Source of the DNA: Bin5 sp965232575
GTDB lineage: Bacteria > Chloroflexota > Anaerolineae > Caldilineales > Caldilineaceae
NCBI GenBank assembly: GCA_965232575.1
Contig: CBDDPZ010000007.1
Coordinates: 558,001 to 622,000, forward strand
DNA: 64,000 nucleotides
Reading direction: 5' to 3'
Part shown: positions 1 to 8,393 of the stretch, one piece after another
Layout: each line of letters begins with the position of its first letter
How positions within the stretch are numbered: the stretch's first letter is position 1
The notes under the pieces: model-generated
What the model was told of the DNA's origin: nothing
Databases searched by the model: none
What the model saw: the letters and a program-made list of their open reading frames with translations, nothing else
Program-made: the position numbers and the translations under genes

Positions 1-786
1 CCCCAGGTACAACTTGCACGATTCGACCACGTCCTCCCAGGTCGGCTCGACCACATTCGTGGCCCCCGCAATCCTCCTCTGCGCCAGCGTCTCCGCAGCC
101 TCCGCGTCGGCGTTCTGGTAGGCCGCGATCAGCCGCTGAGGTGGGATATCCTTGATCTCAAGCCCCAGCCTCTCCTTGGCCTGCCTGATAAAGCCGTCGC
201 TTAACGGCGTCAGGTCGGAAAAGAGATGGATCCCGCCCCACCCTTCCTCGAACCATCTGCGGCTCGACTCCACCTGCTTCGGCGTATGCGACTGCTGGTA
301 CAGCACCTTCGACTGCCCCATCTTGTGAATAGCCTTCAACACGCCGATCTTTTTTCCCACGTCCGCGAAATCCGACGAAAGCACCGGAATCACATTGCGC
401 TTGCCCTTCACCGGCACGAAATTATGCAGCCAGGCCAGCGGCGAAAGTGGCGCCTCCGTCGGGTTGAACATCACCGTCGGCTTGCCCCAGTTCGCAATCT
501 CCTTCTGCATAACATTCGGAAACAGGCCCAGAATGAAAACCAGGACACCGTCCTCGTCCTGCACCTTCGCAGCCGTGTCTCCCAACTCCCCACGCGTCCG
601 CACCAGCGTCTGGCCCGTAAACTCCACCTCCCCCGCGTACGCCTTCAACTCCTCCCTGTAGCGCGCGGCCAGGCTTTCATGGCTGAACGAACCCTGATAG
701 ATCGGCCACTCTTCGTTCTCATCACCGGGAAAGCTGTCACCTTTTGGCCTGCCCAGAAACAGTGTTCGAATTCTCGTCTTTTTCAC
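1..786 (-). CDS. Sugar-isomerase-like protein (partial, C-terminus off the left edge)
   Basis: An open frame of 262 codons runs off the left edge of the window. The start is a GTG at 786-784, chosen because a perfect AAGGAG (complement of 793-798) lies six bases upstream. The N-terminus alternates hydrophobic strands with glycines (TLFLGRPKGDSF, then LVFILGLFPN and PTVMFNP), as in the Rossmann-like N-terminal half of the L-fucose/L-arabinose isomerase superfamily. That assignment rests on overall look, and the metal-binding C-terminal half is not in the window, so substrate and activity are unknown. No signal peptide or membrane segment is seen, so it is probably cytoplasmic. The next gene upstream on this strand begins beyond a roughly 100-base gap, so co-transcription is possible. 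Confidence 0.6.
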   Translation of the reverse strand, partial: MKKTRIRTLFLGRPKGDSFPGDENEEWPIYQGSFSHESLAARYREELKAYAGEVEFTGQTLVRTRGELGDTAAKVQDEDGVLVFILGLFPNVMQKEIANWGKPTVMFNPTEAPLSPLAWLHNFVPVKGKRNVIPVLSSDFADVGKKIGVLKAIHKMGQSKVLYQQSHTPKQVESSRRWFEEGWGGIHLFSDLTPLSDGFIRQAKERLGLEIKDIPPQRLIAAYQNADAEAAETLAQRRIAGATNVVEPTWEDVVESCKLYLG

Positions 787-889
787 AACGATCTCCTTGT
801 GGAAACCGGCAATGTCCTCCCGGCGTCTGAAACTGGAACTGGGAGGCGCTCAATAAGCTTGTATCGGCCGGCCTGAAACTCCGGTCCCA

Positions 890-1729
890 TTAAGCCGCAG
901 ACGGCACCTCTGCGCGCAGCACTGCAACAAAGTACGCCCCAACCCCAACAACAGTCAGGCCGAGTACAAGACCCAGTGGCAGGTAGCCCACCGCCTGCAA
1001 CTCTGCCGCCGCGGCTGCGATCAAATCGGCGCTCGGTTCACAGCCGGCCAGCTTCTCACCTTCCGGCCACGGTCCCAGCGGCCAGCCTGCATTGTTGCCG
1101 AACGGCATCGGCTCCCACTGCCATCCGGACGGCCACGGCTCCCCCTCGCCCGGCGTGGTCACACACATGCGCCGCAGCGCCCGCACATTTTGCAGCTGCG
1201 ACGCCCGCGTCGCCGCCGTGACGACGAAATAGGCCGCGACCACGCCGACTCCGATGGCCCAGTTACGCAGAATCCCGCGATACCTGACCACGGGAAGCTT
1301 CAGGATCACACACAGCAGAAAGACCGCCGAGACCACAAGACCCAGCATCCAGTCCTCCACCCGGTCGCCTTGCCCCAGAATCCAGGGCGGCAGAAACACG
1401 GCCACAAACAGGAACATGTAGAGCCCGTTCAGAATTGCCATCCCCAATACAATCATCTGTACCTTGGCGTTCCGCCACCAGGCCAGCGGCGCGGCTGTGA
1501 CAAAGAGAATATTGAAGTGGTCGATAAAGGCCATACTTGGAATGCCCAGCGCCGCGCCCAGGCTCAGCTGCAGATCGAACGCGTCGTTACGTGCCGCACC
1601 CCCATCCAGGCCGAGACCGAACGTGTAAATGGTGAACTCATATCCCGGGTATCCAAAGGCTAGAGCCAGCCACAAAAGTGTCAGGAGAACGTTCGCGGTG
1701 ATGAGTCTGATTATTGTTACTTTAGGCAT
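890..1729 (-). CDS. Polytopic membrane protein of unknown function
   Basis: This is a 279-residue protein with about six hydrophobic segments: residues about 6-26, 72-88, 90-116, 127-146, 154-172 and 250-272. A Trp/Pro-rich soluble loop (about 185-235) contains two cysteines and lies between the last two segments. The N-terminal MPKVTIIRLITANVLLTLLW looks like a first transmembrane helix rather than a cleaved signal. I do not recognise the family. It is transcribed divergently from the PhyH-like gene, with a 130-base gap between them. Its ATG at 1729 is the first in the frame. Confidence 0.6.
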   Translation of the reverse strand: MPKVTIIRLITANVLLTLLWLALAFGYPGYEFTIYTFGLGLDGGAARNDAFDLQLSLGAALGIPSMAFIDHFNILFVTAAPLAWWRNAKVQMIVLGMAILNGLYMFLFVAVFLPPWILGQGDRVEDWMLGLVVSAVFLLCVILKLPVVRYRGILRNWAIGVGVVAAYFVVTAATRASQLQNVRALRRMCVTTPGEGEPWPSGWQWEPMPFGNNAGWPLGPWPEGEKLAGCEPSADLIAAAAAELQAVGYLPLGLVLGLTVVGVGAYFVAVLRAEVPSAA

Positions 1730-1792
1730 ATTGGATTCTCTCTCATGAGTCGTTCAAAAAGTGGAGGCCGCTCTTGCCCGCCGCGGCCCTGC

Positions 1793-1822
1793 TTGTCGCG
1801 TACCGCAATACGGTAGTACAAT
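1793..1822 (+). promoter_or_regulatory. Sigma-70-like promoter with an inverted repeat in the spacer
   Basis: TTGTCG (1793-1798) and TACAAT (1817-1822) are separated by 18 bases, placing a transcription start about 30 bases before the ATG at 1860. The spacer holds a perfect inverted repeat, TACCG-caata-CGGTA (1801-1815), which could be an operator for a repressor. Confidence 0.45.
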
Positions 1823-1859
1823 TTTCCTACATATCCATTCAACCAGCGAAGGTATAACC

Positions 1860-2390
1860 ATGAAAGTAACCCACGCGCAGAAACTTGAACTTTACAAGAA
1901 AGGCTATGTGCAGATTCCCGGCGTCGTCCCCGGCGTGATGGTCGACGACGCTGTCAAAGCCATCAACCACTCCTTTGGCAACGGCATCGATCCGGCCAAG
2001 ATGATCACCTTCCAATCGCGGTCATTCTGCCCGGAATTGCGGGAAGCGCCCGAGATTATCGATCTTTACAATCGGACACCGGTAAAAGAGCTGGCAGAGT
2101 CGTTGATAGGGACCGGCAAACTCAATCCCGTCACAGCCGGTCAGATCGCAGTTCGTTTCCCGCTGCTGGACGACCCGCCGCCCGCGCTCCGCCCCCATCT
2201 GGATGGCCGCTACTCACCCCACACCGCCGCGCCCAACGTCTCACCCCATCCCCGCTACGCCATCTACTTTCGCCTCAGGCACGTCGACCACCAAGATCAG
2301 CGCCTCGAAACCCTGACCGACATCTGGCGCGAATGGGACGGCATGCGCGAAATCGTGGCACGGCACAGGGAACCCGTTTCGGCTGTTTAG
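1860..2390 (+). CDS. Phytanoyl-CoA dioxygenase (PhyH) family protein, internally deleted
   Basis: The 176-residue product resembles the Fe(II)/2-oxoglutarate dioxygenases of the PhyH family, which are usually about 240-290 residues. The start is the ATG at 1860; a longer upstream frame reads through the promoter and is unlikely to be translated. The N-terminal part (KKGYVQIPGVVP) and the first iron ligands HLDG (residues 113-116) are present. They are followed after only four residues by HTAAPN (121-126), which carries the distal histidine and is followed by a typical YAIYFRLRH ending. The roughly 80-90 residues normally found between these motifs, including the NGNFTVWPGTH-type stretch, are missing in frame. 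The protein may therefore be inactive. The comparison with intact members is from memory. Confidence 0.65.
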   Translation: MKVTHAQKLELYKKGYVQIPGVVPGVMVDDAVKAINHSFGNGIDPAKMITFQSRSFCPELREAPEIIDLYNRTPVKELAESLIGTGKLNPVTAGQIAVRFPLLDDPPPALRPHLDGRYSPHTAAPNVSPHPRYAIYFRLRHVDHQDQRLETLTDIWREWDGMREIVARHREPVSAV

Positions 2391-2402
2391 CCCGGGCCGC
2401 GT

Positions 2403-2993
2403 CTACTCCCCGTCCAACTCCAACTGCCCGGCCCTTTCCATCGCCGCCCAATAGGCGTGGTCCGCGCTGTTGACTAGCGTGTTTTCCAGGCTGCGCTTGA
2501 TCAACTCCCCCTCGGCCGAATGCGCGCCCGCTGTATGCGCCACCGCCTCCGGCAGCCCCACCGTCAGCGCCACGTGCACCCCGTAAACCGAATGCCGGAT
2601 CGACGGAAACCCCGACGCGCCCACGTCGTTCTTCCAGCGCGCCTGGTTCCGCGGGCTGAACTCGAACGGCTTGCCCACATCATGGCACAACGCACACGCC
2701 CACAGCAGGTCCCTGTCGATCCCGATATCCCCGTGGACCGCTTCCAGACCGTCGGCAAGGCCATGGGCCATACGAGCCACGCCGCGCAAATGGTCCGCTT
2801 GCGTTCCGTCCTTCAGCGCCGGCGAGTCCGGCACACCCGATCCCCTGATCTGGTCGATGCGCGTAAACTCCGACTGTGAAAGCGCAAAAGCCCACGCCTC
2901 GATCACCAGCCCGCGCAGCTCTTCATCCTGGATCTCATTGACCTCTGGCAGGCTCTCACATACACCCTGGCGCAGTTCTTCCATCGGTGCCAT
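2403..2993 (-). CDS. HD-domain phosphohydrolase-like protein
   Basis: A 196-residue protein of the HD superfamily, metal-dependent phosphohydrolases that often act on nucleotides. The signature CHDVGKP sits at residues 103-109. Further candidate metal ligands are H69, H134, H153, H158 and a late Asp in NSADHAYW (about 178). The start at 2993 is backed by a strong GGAGGT six bases upstream (complement of 3000-3006). It lies 28 bases downstream of the LarA-like gene on the same strand, so the two probably form an operon. Substrate unknown. It is convergent with the PhyH-like gene, with only 12 bases between stop codons. Confidence 0.75.
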   Translation of the reverse strand: MAPMEELRQGVCESLPEVNEIQDEELRGLVIEAWAFALSQSEFTRIDQIRGSGVPDSPALKDGTQADHLRGVARMAHGLADGLEAVHGDIGIDRDLLWACALCHDVGKPFEFSPRNQARWKNDVGASGFPSIRHSVYGVHVALTVGLPEAVAHTAGAHSAEGELIKRSLENTLVNSADHAYWAAMERAGQLELDGE

Positions 2994-3021
2994 CCGTGTA
3001 CCTCCTCTGATTTTCGCGAGG

Positions 3022-4350
3022 CTACGCGCCTACTGCAACTGCCTCTTCCCTTTTCAGAATCTGGATTGACGTATTGGGAAAGACGGCAACGGTGGCATCC
3101 GCGGGCAGTTTGGCCGCCAACTGGTCGATCACTGTCTGCCAGTCGCGGTAGAGTAGGTCGCTGCCATGCTTGGTCGCAAACTCCGCCGCCTGAAAGTGTT
3201 CGGAGACGATGAGCAGGCTTTCCCGCCCGTTGATCACCGCCTTCGGATCAGGCGTAGCATCGGCCGCGGCTCGACGTTTCAGGTATTGGGGCCACGGCAG
3301 CTGCTGATGCAGGCCATGGTATGAAATGCCGTCGCTAGCCGCGTTGAGCATGATCGTGTACGGCTCCCGCTCGAAATACTGACGCGGCCACAACGCCTTC
3401 GACCCCTGTATCGGGTCCGCGTCCAGCGGGTACGCGTTGCACACCACCAGGTCCGCCTCCTGCCGCAGCCTGTGCGGAATCGCCGTCCCGTACGTCCTCT
3501 GCGCGAAACGCGCGCCCTCGCGATGAGCTTCGACCATATCGCCCACAAACAGACCGGCGATCTGCCTGCGGCTGGTCAGCACGCAGTTGACGATCATGTC
3601 CAACCCGATCAGGCTCGCCACCTCCTCGGCCACGTCGCGGTGATCCCGCACCCCGCCGTCGATCAGAGTCACTTCGGCCGCCGCCCCTGGCGACGGCTTC
3701 TGCCGTTCGATATTGCCTTGGCCCCGCCGCGCCGAAAAGCTGTGAAAGTGGAATATCGTGGCAAAGCCCGCCACCCCCGGCACGATCAGCTTCGCGCCGC
3801 CGCCGAACCCGACCGAAGGATGGGGATAGATCCCGCCCACGCAGATTTTGAACTCGGCTTCGGCCACAACGCGGTTGATATAGATCGGCGTACCGTCATC
3901 CAGGCTGCCGTAGGCGACCAGATCGCCCGCCATGAAATCGTGCGACGTCGTCGCATAGGCCGTCGCAACCTCCACGCCCACCTTCTTTACCATCTCCTCG
4001 TCCGTAAGCGGCCGGTGCGTGCCGCCGCCAACGACAATCACCGTCTCGGCTTTGGGTACACCGGCCTCGGCCAGCTCCTCAAGTACATAGGGTAGCATAT
4101 CCGCAGCCGGCGTCGGCCGCCCCAGGTCATCGACGACAATCGCGGCGCTGCCTCTTCCCTTTGCCGCGTCGCGAATCCTGGGCGTCCCGATTGGACTGTC
4201 GAACGCCGCCGCGATCTGAGCCGAACTGAGCGCGTGCGAGGATGCGCCCGCGCAAACGTGGACATCCCAGCCGGCCGGAAAACTAAGCGTGCGGTCTATA
4301 TCCCCAAACCACGAGTGCGAGGGGACGGTTACGGTTTGCGAATTGGTCAT
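3022..4350 (-). CDS. LarA-like nickel-pincer racemase/epimerase family protein
   Basis: The 442-residue protein matches the lactate racemase (LarA, DUF2088) family. The N-terminal domain carries VDDLGRPTP (73-81) and GGGTHRPLTDEE (108-119, with H112). The metal-pincer region reads YPHPSVGFGGGAKLIVPG (175-192): H177 is a likely nickel ligand and K187 the likely lysine that binds the pincer cofactor. HFHS (201-204) supplies a further histidine. Known members use a nickel pyridinium pincer nucleotide to racemise or epimerise 2-hydroxy acids. None of the cofactor-making genes (larB, larC, larE) is in the window. The start has AAGGAA seven bases upstream. It probably heads an operon with the HD gene downstream. 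The true substrate cannot be read from sequence. Confidence 0.8.
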   Translation of the reverse strand: MTNSQTVTVPSHSWFGDIDRTLSFPAGWDVHVCAGASSHALSSAQIAAAFDSPIGTPRIRDAAKGRGSAAIVVDDLGRPTPAADMLPYVLEELAEAGVPKAETVIVVGGGTHRPLTDEEMVKKVGVEVATAYATTSHDFMAGDLVAYGSLDDGTPIYINRVVAEAEFKICVGGIYPHPSVGFGGGAKLIVPGVAGFATIFHFHSFSARRGQGNIERQKPSPGAAAEVTLIDGGVRDHRDVAEEVASLIGLDMIVNCVLTSRRQIAGLFVGDMVEAHREGARFAQRTYGTAIPHRLRQEADLVVCNAYPLDADPIQGSKALWPRQYFEREPYTIMLNAASDGISYHGLHQQLPWPQYLKRRAAADATPDPKAVINGRESLLIVSEHFQAAEFATKHGSDLLYRDWQTVIDQLAAKLPADATVAVFPNTSIQILKREEAVAVGA

Positions 4351-4398
4351 GGGATCTTCCTTCGGATGGTTCTGATTGGATTGGCAACATCTGACAAT

Positions 4399-5013
4399 TC
4401 ATGACGTGATGAGATAAGCCTTCAGTGTGTCGATTAGCCGCTCCGCGAACCAAGAGCACTGAATCACTCTTTCAGGGTCAATCTGTGCCAAGATTTCAAA
4501 GGAGTGGCTGCCTTTGTTATATACGCGCTTCTTGCTTCTGCTGCTTGCTGATTCAAGTTGCTTCAAAACATCGTCTTTGGGTATGTTTTCTATGTCATTT
4601 CGTTTTGGAATCACAGCTGACTGGAAGCCGTGCCCAAAGTACGATTCCAGAGTTTCTACATCCGCTAGAAACCAGGTTTCCATACATTGAACCATCAAAT
4701 GCGCCTGGTCTTCCTGAGCACCATCAGGGCGATCCCATTTGTCACGAGATTTCAGATGTTGCCAGGGGGTAATGCCTTCTTGGACAGGGCCTTCGCTATC
4801 GACTAGAAGTAAAGCTACTTGGCCAGATTTAAGCCTCCTGAGAGCATTGCGAAAATCCTTAACCGCACTATCCCTGCCGCCACAAGCGATGACACTAGGC
4901 ATCTGACCTACTAACTTGGCTTTCTCGAAGAACTTGCGAAAACCTGCTCGACACTTAGTCTTCAAGGCTTTGCTTTGTCCACCCCCTTCCACATAGACGG
5001 TCACGGTCACCAT
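4399..5013 (-). CDS. DUF4276 (Toprim-like) protein, partner of the AAA ATPase
   Basis: This 204-residue protein looks like DUF4276. It begins with a strand ending in a glutamate (VTVYVEGGGQ, E9) and has LLLVDSEG (68-75), giving the Glu plus DxE arrangement of Toprim-type metal sites. The family-typical stretch MVQCMETWFLAD lies at 107-118. Its ATG (5013-5011) overlaps the last seven bases of the ATPase gene, so translation is coupled. DUF4276 genes commonly follow AAA_21-type ATPases. By analogy with OLD and PARIS ATPase/Toprim pairs the product could be a nuclease unleashed by the ATPase, but this is inference. The base composition is more A/T-rich than the flanking metabolic genes. Confidence 0.75.
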   Translation of the reverse strand: MVTVTVYVEGGGQSKALKTKCRAGFRKFFEKAKLVGQMPSVIACGGRDSAVKDFRNALRRLKSGQVALLLVDSEGPVQEGITPWQHLKSRDKWDRPDGAQEDQAHLMVQCMETWFLADVETLESYFGHGFQSAVIPKRNDIENIPKDDVLKQLESASSRSKKRVYNKGSHSFEILAQIDPERVIQCSWFAERLIDTLKAYLITS

Positions 5014-6230
5014 CGGTTGCCCCCCAATTGGCCCCTAAGCCACAGATCTCCCAATGTATACTCCTTTAGCCATTCTCTTAATTCGTTCTGGTTCAACCGG
5101 CTCACCGATGTCGCGTTGCTCTCCTTCTCGCATACCATCACAGCTTCCGGGACATGGGACAACGCGTCAACCAGAATGTCAGAGTGGGTGGTCACGATAA
5201 CCTGGGCTTTGTGGGAGGCCTCAATCAGCATATTTGCGACAATCGGCAGGATATCGGGGTGTAGCCCAATTTCCGGTTCTTCGATGCAAATCAGTGGCGG
5301 AGGGGAGGGATGGCAGAGGACAGAGGCAAGGCAAAGGAATCGCAGAGTACCATCCGACAGCCTTGTGGCCGGTACGGGGCGATGAAGTTCCTTTTCGTGA
5401 AAGAAAACTTGCACCGTGCCTCCCTGAAAATAGACTTGATATCTTTCAAACTGTTCATAAAACTGTTCTATCTGTGAAAAGAGAAGGTTTCTTATGTCCC
5501 CCATGAGATCCAAGTGATTGAGAACAAGACCAAGATTGCTCGCATCTTCAGCCAGAAAGTCGCTGGGCAGGTCAACTGGTTGTGGATTGCGAGGCGCTGT
5601 ATTTCGGCCCATGTTCCATTCGCGATAGAGTTTGAACTTCTTGTACTGGTCTCCCAGATAGGTTATCTCAGGATACTGATCCGGGTCCCGGCGTTGCGAT
5701 AGCACGGACTGATTTGGCGCTAGATCCTCGCGTTGCAGTTTTCGTTCTCTTCTTTCATTGCCGGTGATTGCTCCATTGACATCAACAGCGCGAACACTGA
5801 GTACAGGGTGGCCCCCTTGATAACGATAAAAGAATCGTACGTCGGTGGCCTCTTCAAACTCTTCTCGTTCGTTTTCAATCGCTTCATCAATCAGATCAAA
5901 TCGCTGGCCGACCGACGCAAAGCAGATTCTGTGGCGTAGTGGCATGATCCCATTTGGGTAGTATACTGTTGCATTCACTTCTGCTACAGGTGTGGCCTTA
6001 GACCCTTTCCACAGCCATTCATCCACACCCCCGCCCGCGCGCACTGGCGCAACCAAGTCGCTAGCCGATGCGCGCAGCAGCTCGATAGACTCTATCACAT
6101 TTGACTTTCCAGAACTGTTCGGCCCAATCAGTACGTTCAATGGGCCAAGCTCAATCGGCGGTGAGTCCGGCCCAAACGACAACAGATTTCGCAACTGCAA
6201 CGTCTGGATAAACCTCGTATCTCCCTGCAT
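5007..6230 (-). CDS. OLD/AAA_21-type ATPase of a putative defence pair
   Basis: This SMC/ABC-like ATPase has Walker A GPNSSGKSN (residues 42-50 counted from an upstream ATG at 6248), a signature-like RLSDGTLRF (296-304), Walker B LICIEEPEIGLHP (319-331) and a TTHSD switch (353-357). I prefer the second ATG, at 6230, because AAGGGA sits five bases ahead of it; starting at 6248 would add six residues. The C-terminal Toprim domain of fused OLD nucleases is absent and is probably supplied by the overlapping DUF4276 gene. ATPases of this class act as sensors in PARIS-, Gabija- and Septu-like systems. The cytoplasmic location is inferred from the absence of a signal peptide. Confidence 0.85.
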   Translation of the reverse strand: MQGDTRFIQTLQLRNLLSFGPDSPPIELGPLNVLIGPNSSGKSNVIESIELLRASASDLVAPVRAGGGVDEWLWKGSKATPVAEVNATVYYPNGIMPLRHRICFASVGQRFDLIDEAIENEREEFEEATDVRFFYRYQGGHPVLSVRAVDVNGAITGNERRERKLQREDLAPNQSVLSQRRDPDQYPEITYLGDQYKKFKLYREWNMGRNTAPRNPQPVDLPSDFLAEDASNLGLVLNHLDLMGDIRNLLFSQIEQFYEQFERYQVYFQGGTVQVFFHEKELHRPVPATRLSDGTLRFLCLASVLCHPSPPPLICIEEPEIGLHPDILPIVANMLIEASHKAQVIVTTHSDILVDALSHVPEAVMVCEKESNATSVSRLNQNELREWLKEYTLGDLWLRGQLGGNRW

Positions 6231-6248
6231 TGCATTCCCTTGTCCCAC

Positions 6249-6414
6249 TCAGTTTCATGCCGTTCGCGCCCTGACATTCTATCACAACCGAAGCCCCTGC
6301 ATCTGCCCTTAGCCTGCACCGTCCCCTGTCCATTATCAAACGTATGTCAACCTACCGCAAGGGAAGAATGCGGCACGAGATTCTTGAGGGCTGCCGTCAG
6401 AATTCCCCTATTTT
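6249..6414. other. Gap between divergent ATPase and peptide-transporter promoter
   Basis: This stretch precedes the minus-strand ATPase and contains no convincing gene. On the minus strand a TAGAAT lies upstream of the ATPase start, but I found no matching -35 element at the right distance. Nothing else is recognised. Confidence 0.4.
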
Positions 6415-6443
6415 TTGACAGTACCCCTTTCTCTGTTTATACT
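6415..6443 (+). promoter_or_regulatory. Strong sigma-70 promoter of the peptide ABC operon
   Basis: A consensus TTGACA (6415-6420) and TATACT (6438-6443) are separated by exactly 17 bases, predicting a transcription start near 6450. This is the cleanest promoter in the window and it drives the substrate-binding protein gene that starts at 6733. Confidence 0.75.
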
Positions 6444-6449
6444 CTCACA

Positions 6450-6732
6450 GACTGACAAGGCGAGGGCTTGCCCCAAATTCGTGCAAAGTCGCACACAGTT
6501 TCATTCTTCGCGCCGGACAGTCTCCTCCCTTGTGCCCTTCAACTCCTGAACCGGGGGAGGCTGGGCGGCCAAATCGCAGTTCCCGTAGAGTCGTTCGCCC
6601 GTCTCAGTTGGCCCCGCCTACCGAAGCTTCACATTTGGATGGGGCCATCAACCGCTATTCCATTCAACTTGGTCGGCCGCTGGTCGGCCGCTATCAAACC
6701 GTACATGCAACAAGTCAAGGAGAGAACCACCA
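6450..6732 (+). other. Long 5' leader of the peptide transporter mRNA
   Basis: About 280 bases separate the predicted transcription start from the ATG at 6733. I could not match a known riboswitch. The leader contains a perfect tandem duplication of an 11-base unit, GGTCGGCCGCT (6671-6681 and 6682-6692), shortly before the ribosome-binding site AAGGAG (6718-6723). Small ORFs in it show no protein-like character. Confidence 0.4.
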
Positions 6733-8385
6733 ATGAAACAAAAGCAAACACTGACACGGCGCGACTTCCTGCGCTATTCCGCCATGACCGGCTCGGCCGC
6801 GCTGCTCGTAGCCTGCGCGCCCGCGGCGCCCGCCGCCGACACCGGCGAAGCAGCCCCCGCCGCCGCGGCTGAAGAAGCCCCTGCCGCCGAAATGAGCGGC
6901 CCCAAACAGGGCGGCACCATGACCTGGGTGGGCCACCAGGAAGTCGCCGGCCTCAGCCCGGCTTTCATGGGACCCACCGTCCACTGGGTGATGATCATCA
7001 ACATCCAGAACCCGCTCGTAACAATTGACGAATTCAACCAACAGGAGCTGGTACTTGCGAAGTCGGTCGACGTCTCGGCAGACGGACTCACCTACACCTT
7101 CCAACTGCACGAAGGCGTACTCTTCCACGACGGCTCTGAATTGACCGCCGAAGATGTCGTCTATACCTACGACTACTACCGCAACCCCGACAACGGCGCG
7201 CCCATCGTCGGCTCCTTCACCGGCATCGGCTCGGTAGAAGCGCCCGACAAGTACACCGTCCAGGTCAATATGGACAATGTCAATGCCGCTTCCCTCGCCT
7301 CCTGGGCCACCGTCCCCATCGTCCACTCGGCCTATCACGCCGAAGTCGGCGAGGAGACCTACAGCACCTCGCCGATCGGCACAGGTCCCTATAAGCTCAA
7401 AGAGTGGCGCCCGGCAGAGTTTACCGAACTGGAAGCCTTCGACGATCACTTCCGCGGCCGGCCCAATATCGACGTGCTGCGCGAAGACATCGTGCCCGAA
7501 CCCTCCGTGCGCATGATCGCCCTCCAGACCGGCGAGGCCGACTCCGCCGTCTGGCCGCTCCTCGTCGAAGACAGCATCTTCCTCGAGGCCGACCCGAGCT
7601 ACGTCAACTTCCGCACCCTCGCCAACTCGATCAAGCACTTCCCGCTGAACAACAGCATCCCGCAACTGGCGGAAAAAGAGGTGCGCCAGGCCATGATGCA
7701 TGCGCTTGACCGCCAGCGCATCATCGACGAGCTCTGGAACGGCGCCGCCCAGATCTCCCACTCCAACCTGACGCCCGCCAGTCCTTACCACCACACCGGG
7801 CTCAAGCAGTACGACTTCGACCCGCAGGAAGCCATGGCGCTGCTCGATGGCGCCGGTTGGGCCGCCACTGGCGATGGCATTCGCGCCAAGGGTGATCAGC
7901 AGCTTTCCTTCACCATCACCACCATTACCGGCGACCAAGCCCGCCGTCCCATTGCCGAACTGGCGCAACTCATGTTCGCCGACGTCGGCATCGACGTGCA
8001 GCTGGAGGAGGCGCCGGTCGCGACCATTCTCCAGGGTATGCGCGAAGGCACTATGGACGCCTCCCTCTACAACTGGACCTACGGCAGCGCCGTCGAGCCC
8101 GACCCGTTCAGCACATTGCACTCCACCGGCGGCAACAACTTTGCCCAGTTCAACAACGCCCGTGTGGACGAACTCATCGAAGGCGGGCTGCAGGTCGTCT
8201 CCTACGAGGAGCGTGAGCCTTACTACCATGAGATCCAGGAAATCTTCGTCGAAGAGCAGCCTGTCCTCAACCTGCAGTTCGACGAGTGGATGAACGTCTT
8301 CAACGCCCGCATCAAGGGCCTGCCCGAAGGCCCCAAGAACAGTTCGCTCTACCAGCAAGCCTACAAATGGTGGATTGAAGAATAG
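6733..8385 (+). CDS. Peptide ABC transporter substrate-binding lipoprotein (family 5)
   Basis: A 550-residue extracytoplasmic solute-binding protein of SBP family 5 (DppA/OppA/NikA type). The N-terminus has a twin-arginine motif, TRRDFLRYS (8-16), a short hydrophobic stretch and a lipobox LLVACAP (about 24-30), so it is exported folded by Tat and anchored as a lipoprotein. The next 30 residues are an Ala/Pro/Glu linker. The family hallmark is seen in LTYTFQLHEGVLFHDGSELT (the FxLrxgvkFHDG pattern). AAGGAG lies nine bases before the ATG. It heads an operon with the permease at 8473, and the strong promoter and long leader suggest high expression. Dipeptides or oligopeptides are the likeliest cargo; nickel or sugar oligomers are possible. 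Confidence 0.93.
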   Translation: MKQKQTLTRRDFLRYSAMTGSAALLVACAPAAPAADTGEAAPAAAAEEAPAAEMSGPKQGGTMTWVGHQEVAGLSPAFMGPTVHWVMIINIQNPLVTIDEFNQQELVLAKSVDVSADGLTYTFQLHEGVLFHDGSELTAEDVVYTYDYYRNPDNGAPIVGSFTGIGSVEAPDKYTVQVNMDNVNAASLASWATVPIVHSAYHAEVGEETYSTSPIGTGPYKLKEWRPAEFTELEAFDDHFRGRPNIDVLREDIVPEPSVRMIALQTGEADSAVWPLLVEDSIFLEADPSYVNFRTLANSIKHFPLNNSIPQLAEKEVRQAMMHALDRQRIIDELWNGAAQISHSNLTPASPYHHTGLKQYDFDPQEAMALLDGAGWAATGDGIRAKGDQQLSFTITTITGDQARRPIAELAQLMFADVGIDVQLEEAPVATILQGMREGTMDASLYNWTYGSAVEPDPFSTLHSTGGNNFAQFNNARVDELIEGGLQVVSYEEREPYYHEIQEIFVEEQPVLNLQFDEWMNVFNARIKGLPEGPKNSSLYQQAYKWWIEE

Positions 8386-8393
8386 GACTTGAT

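Noticed and set aside
226..876. Plus-strand ORF of 216 codons at the left end
   Set aside because: The minus strand over 1-786 carries a continuous protein-like frame with a good ribosome-binding site and GTG start. The plus-strand product is basic, low-complexity and unlike any family.
784..890. Short ORF of about 35 codons upstream of the partial isomerase gene
   Set aside because: It begins near 890 on the minus strand, ends at the isomerase start and has no ribosome-binding site or recognisable sequence; probably chance.
6137..6455. Short ORFs overlapping the ATPase start and the promoter at 6415
   Set aside because: They cross a consensus promoter and have no protein-like features.
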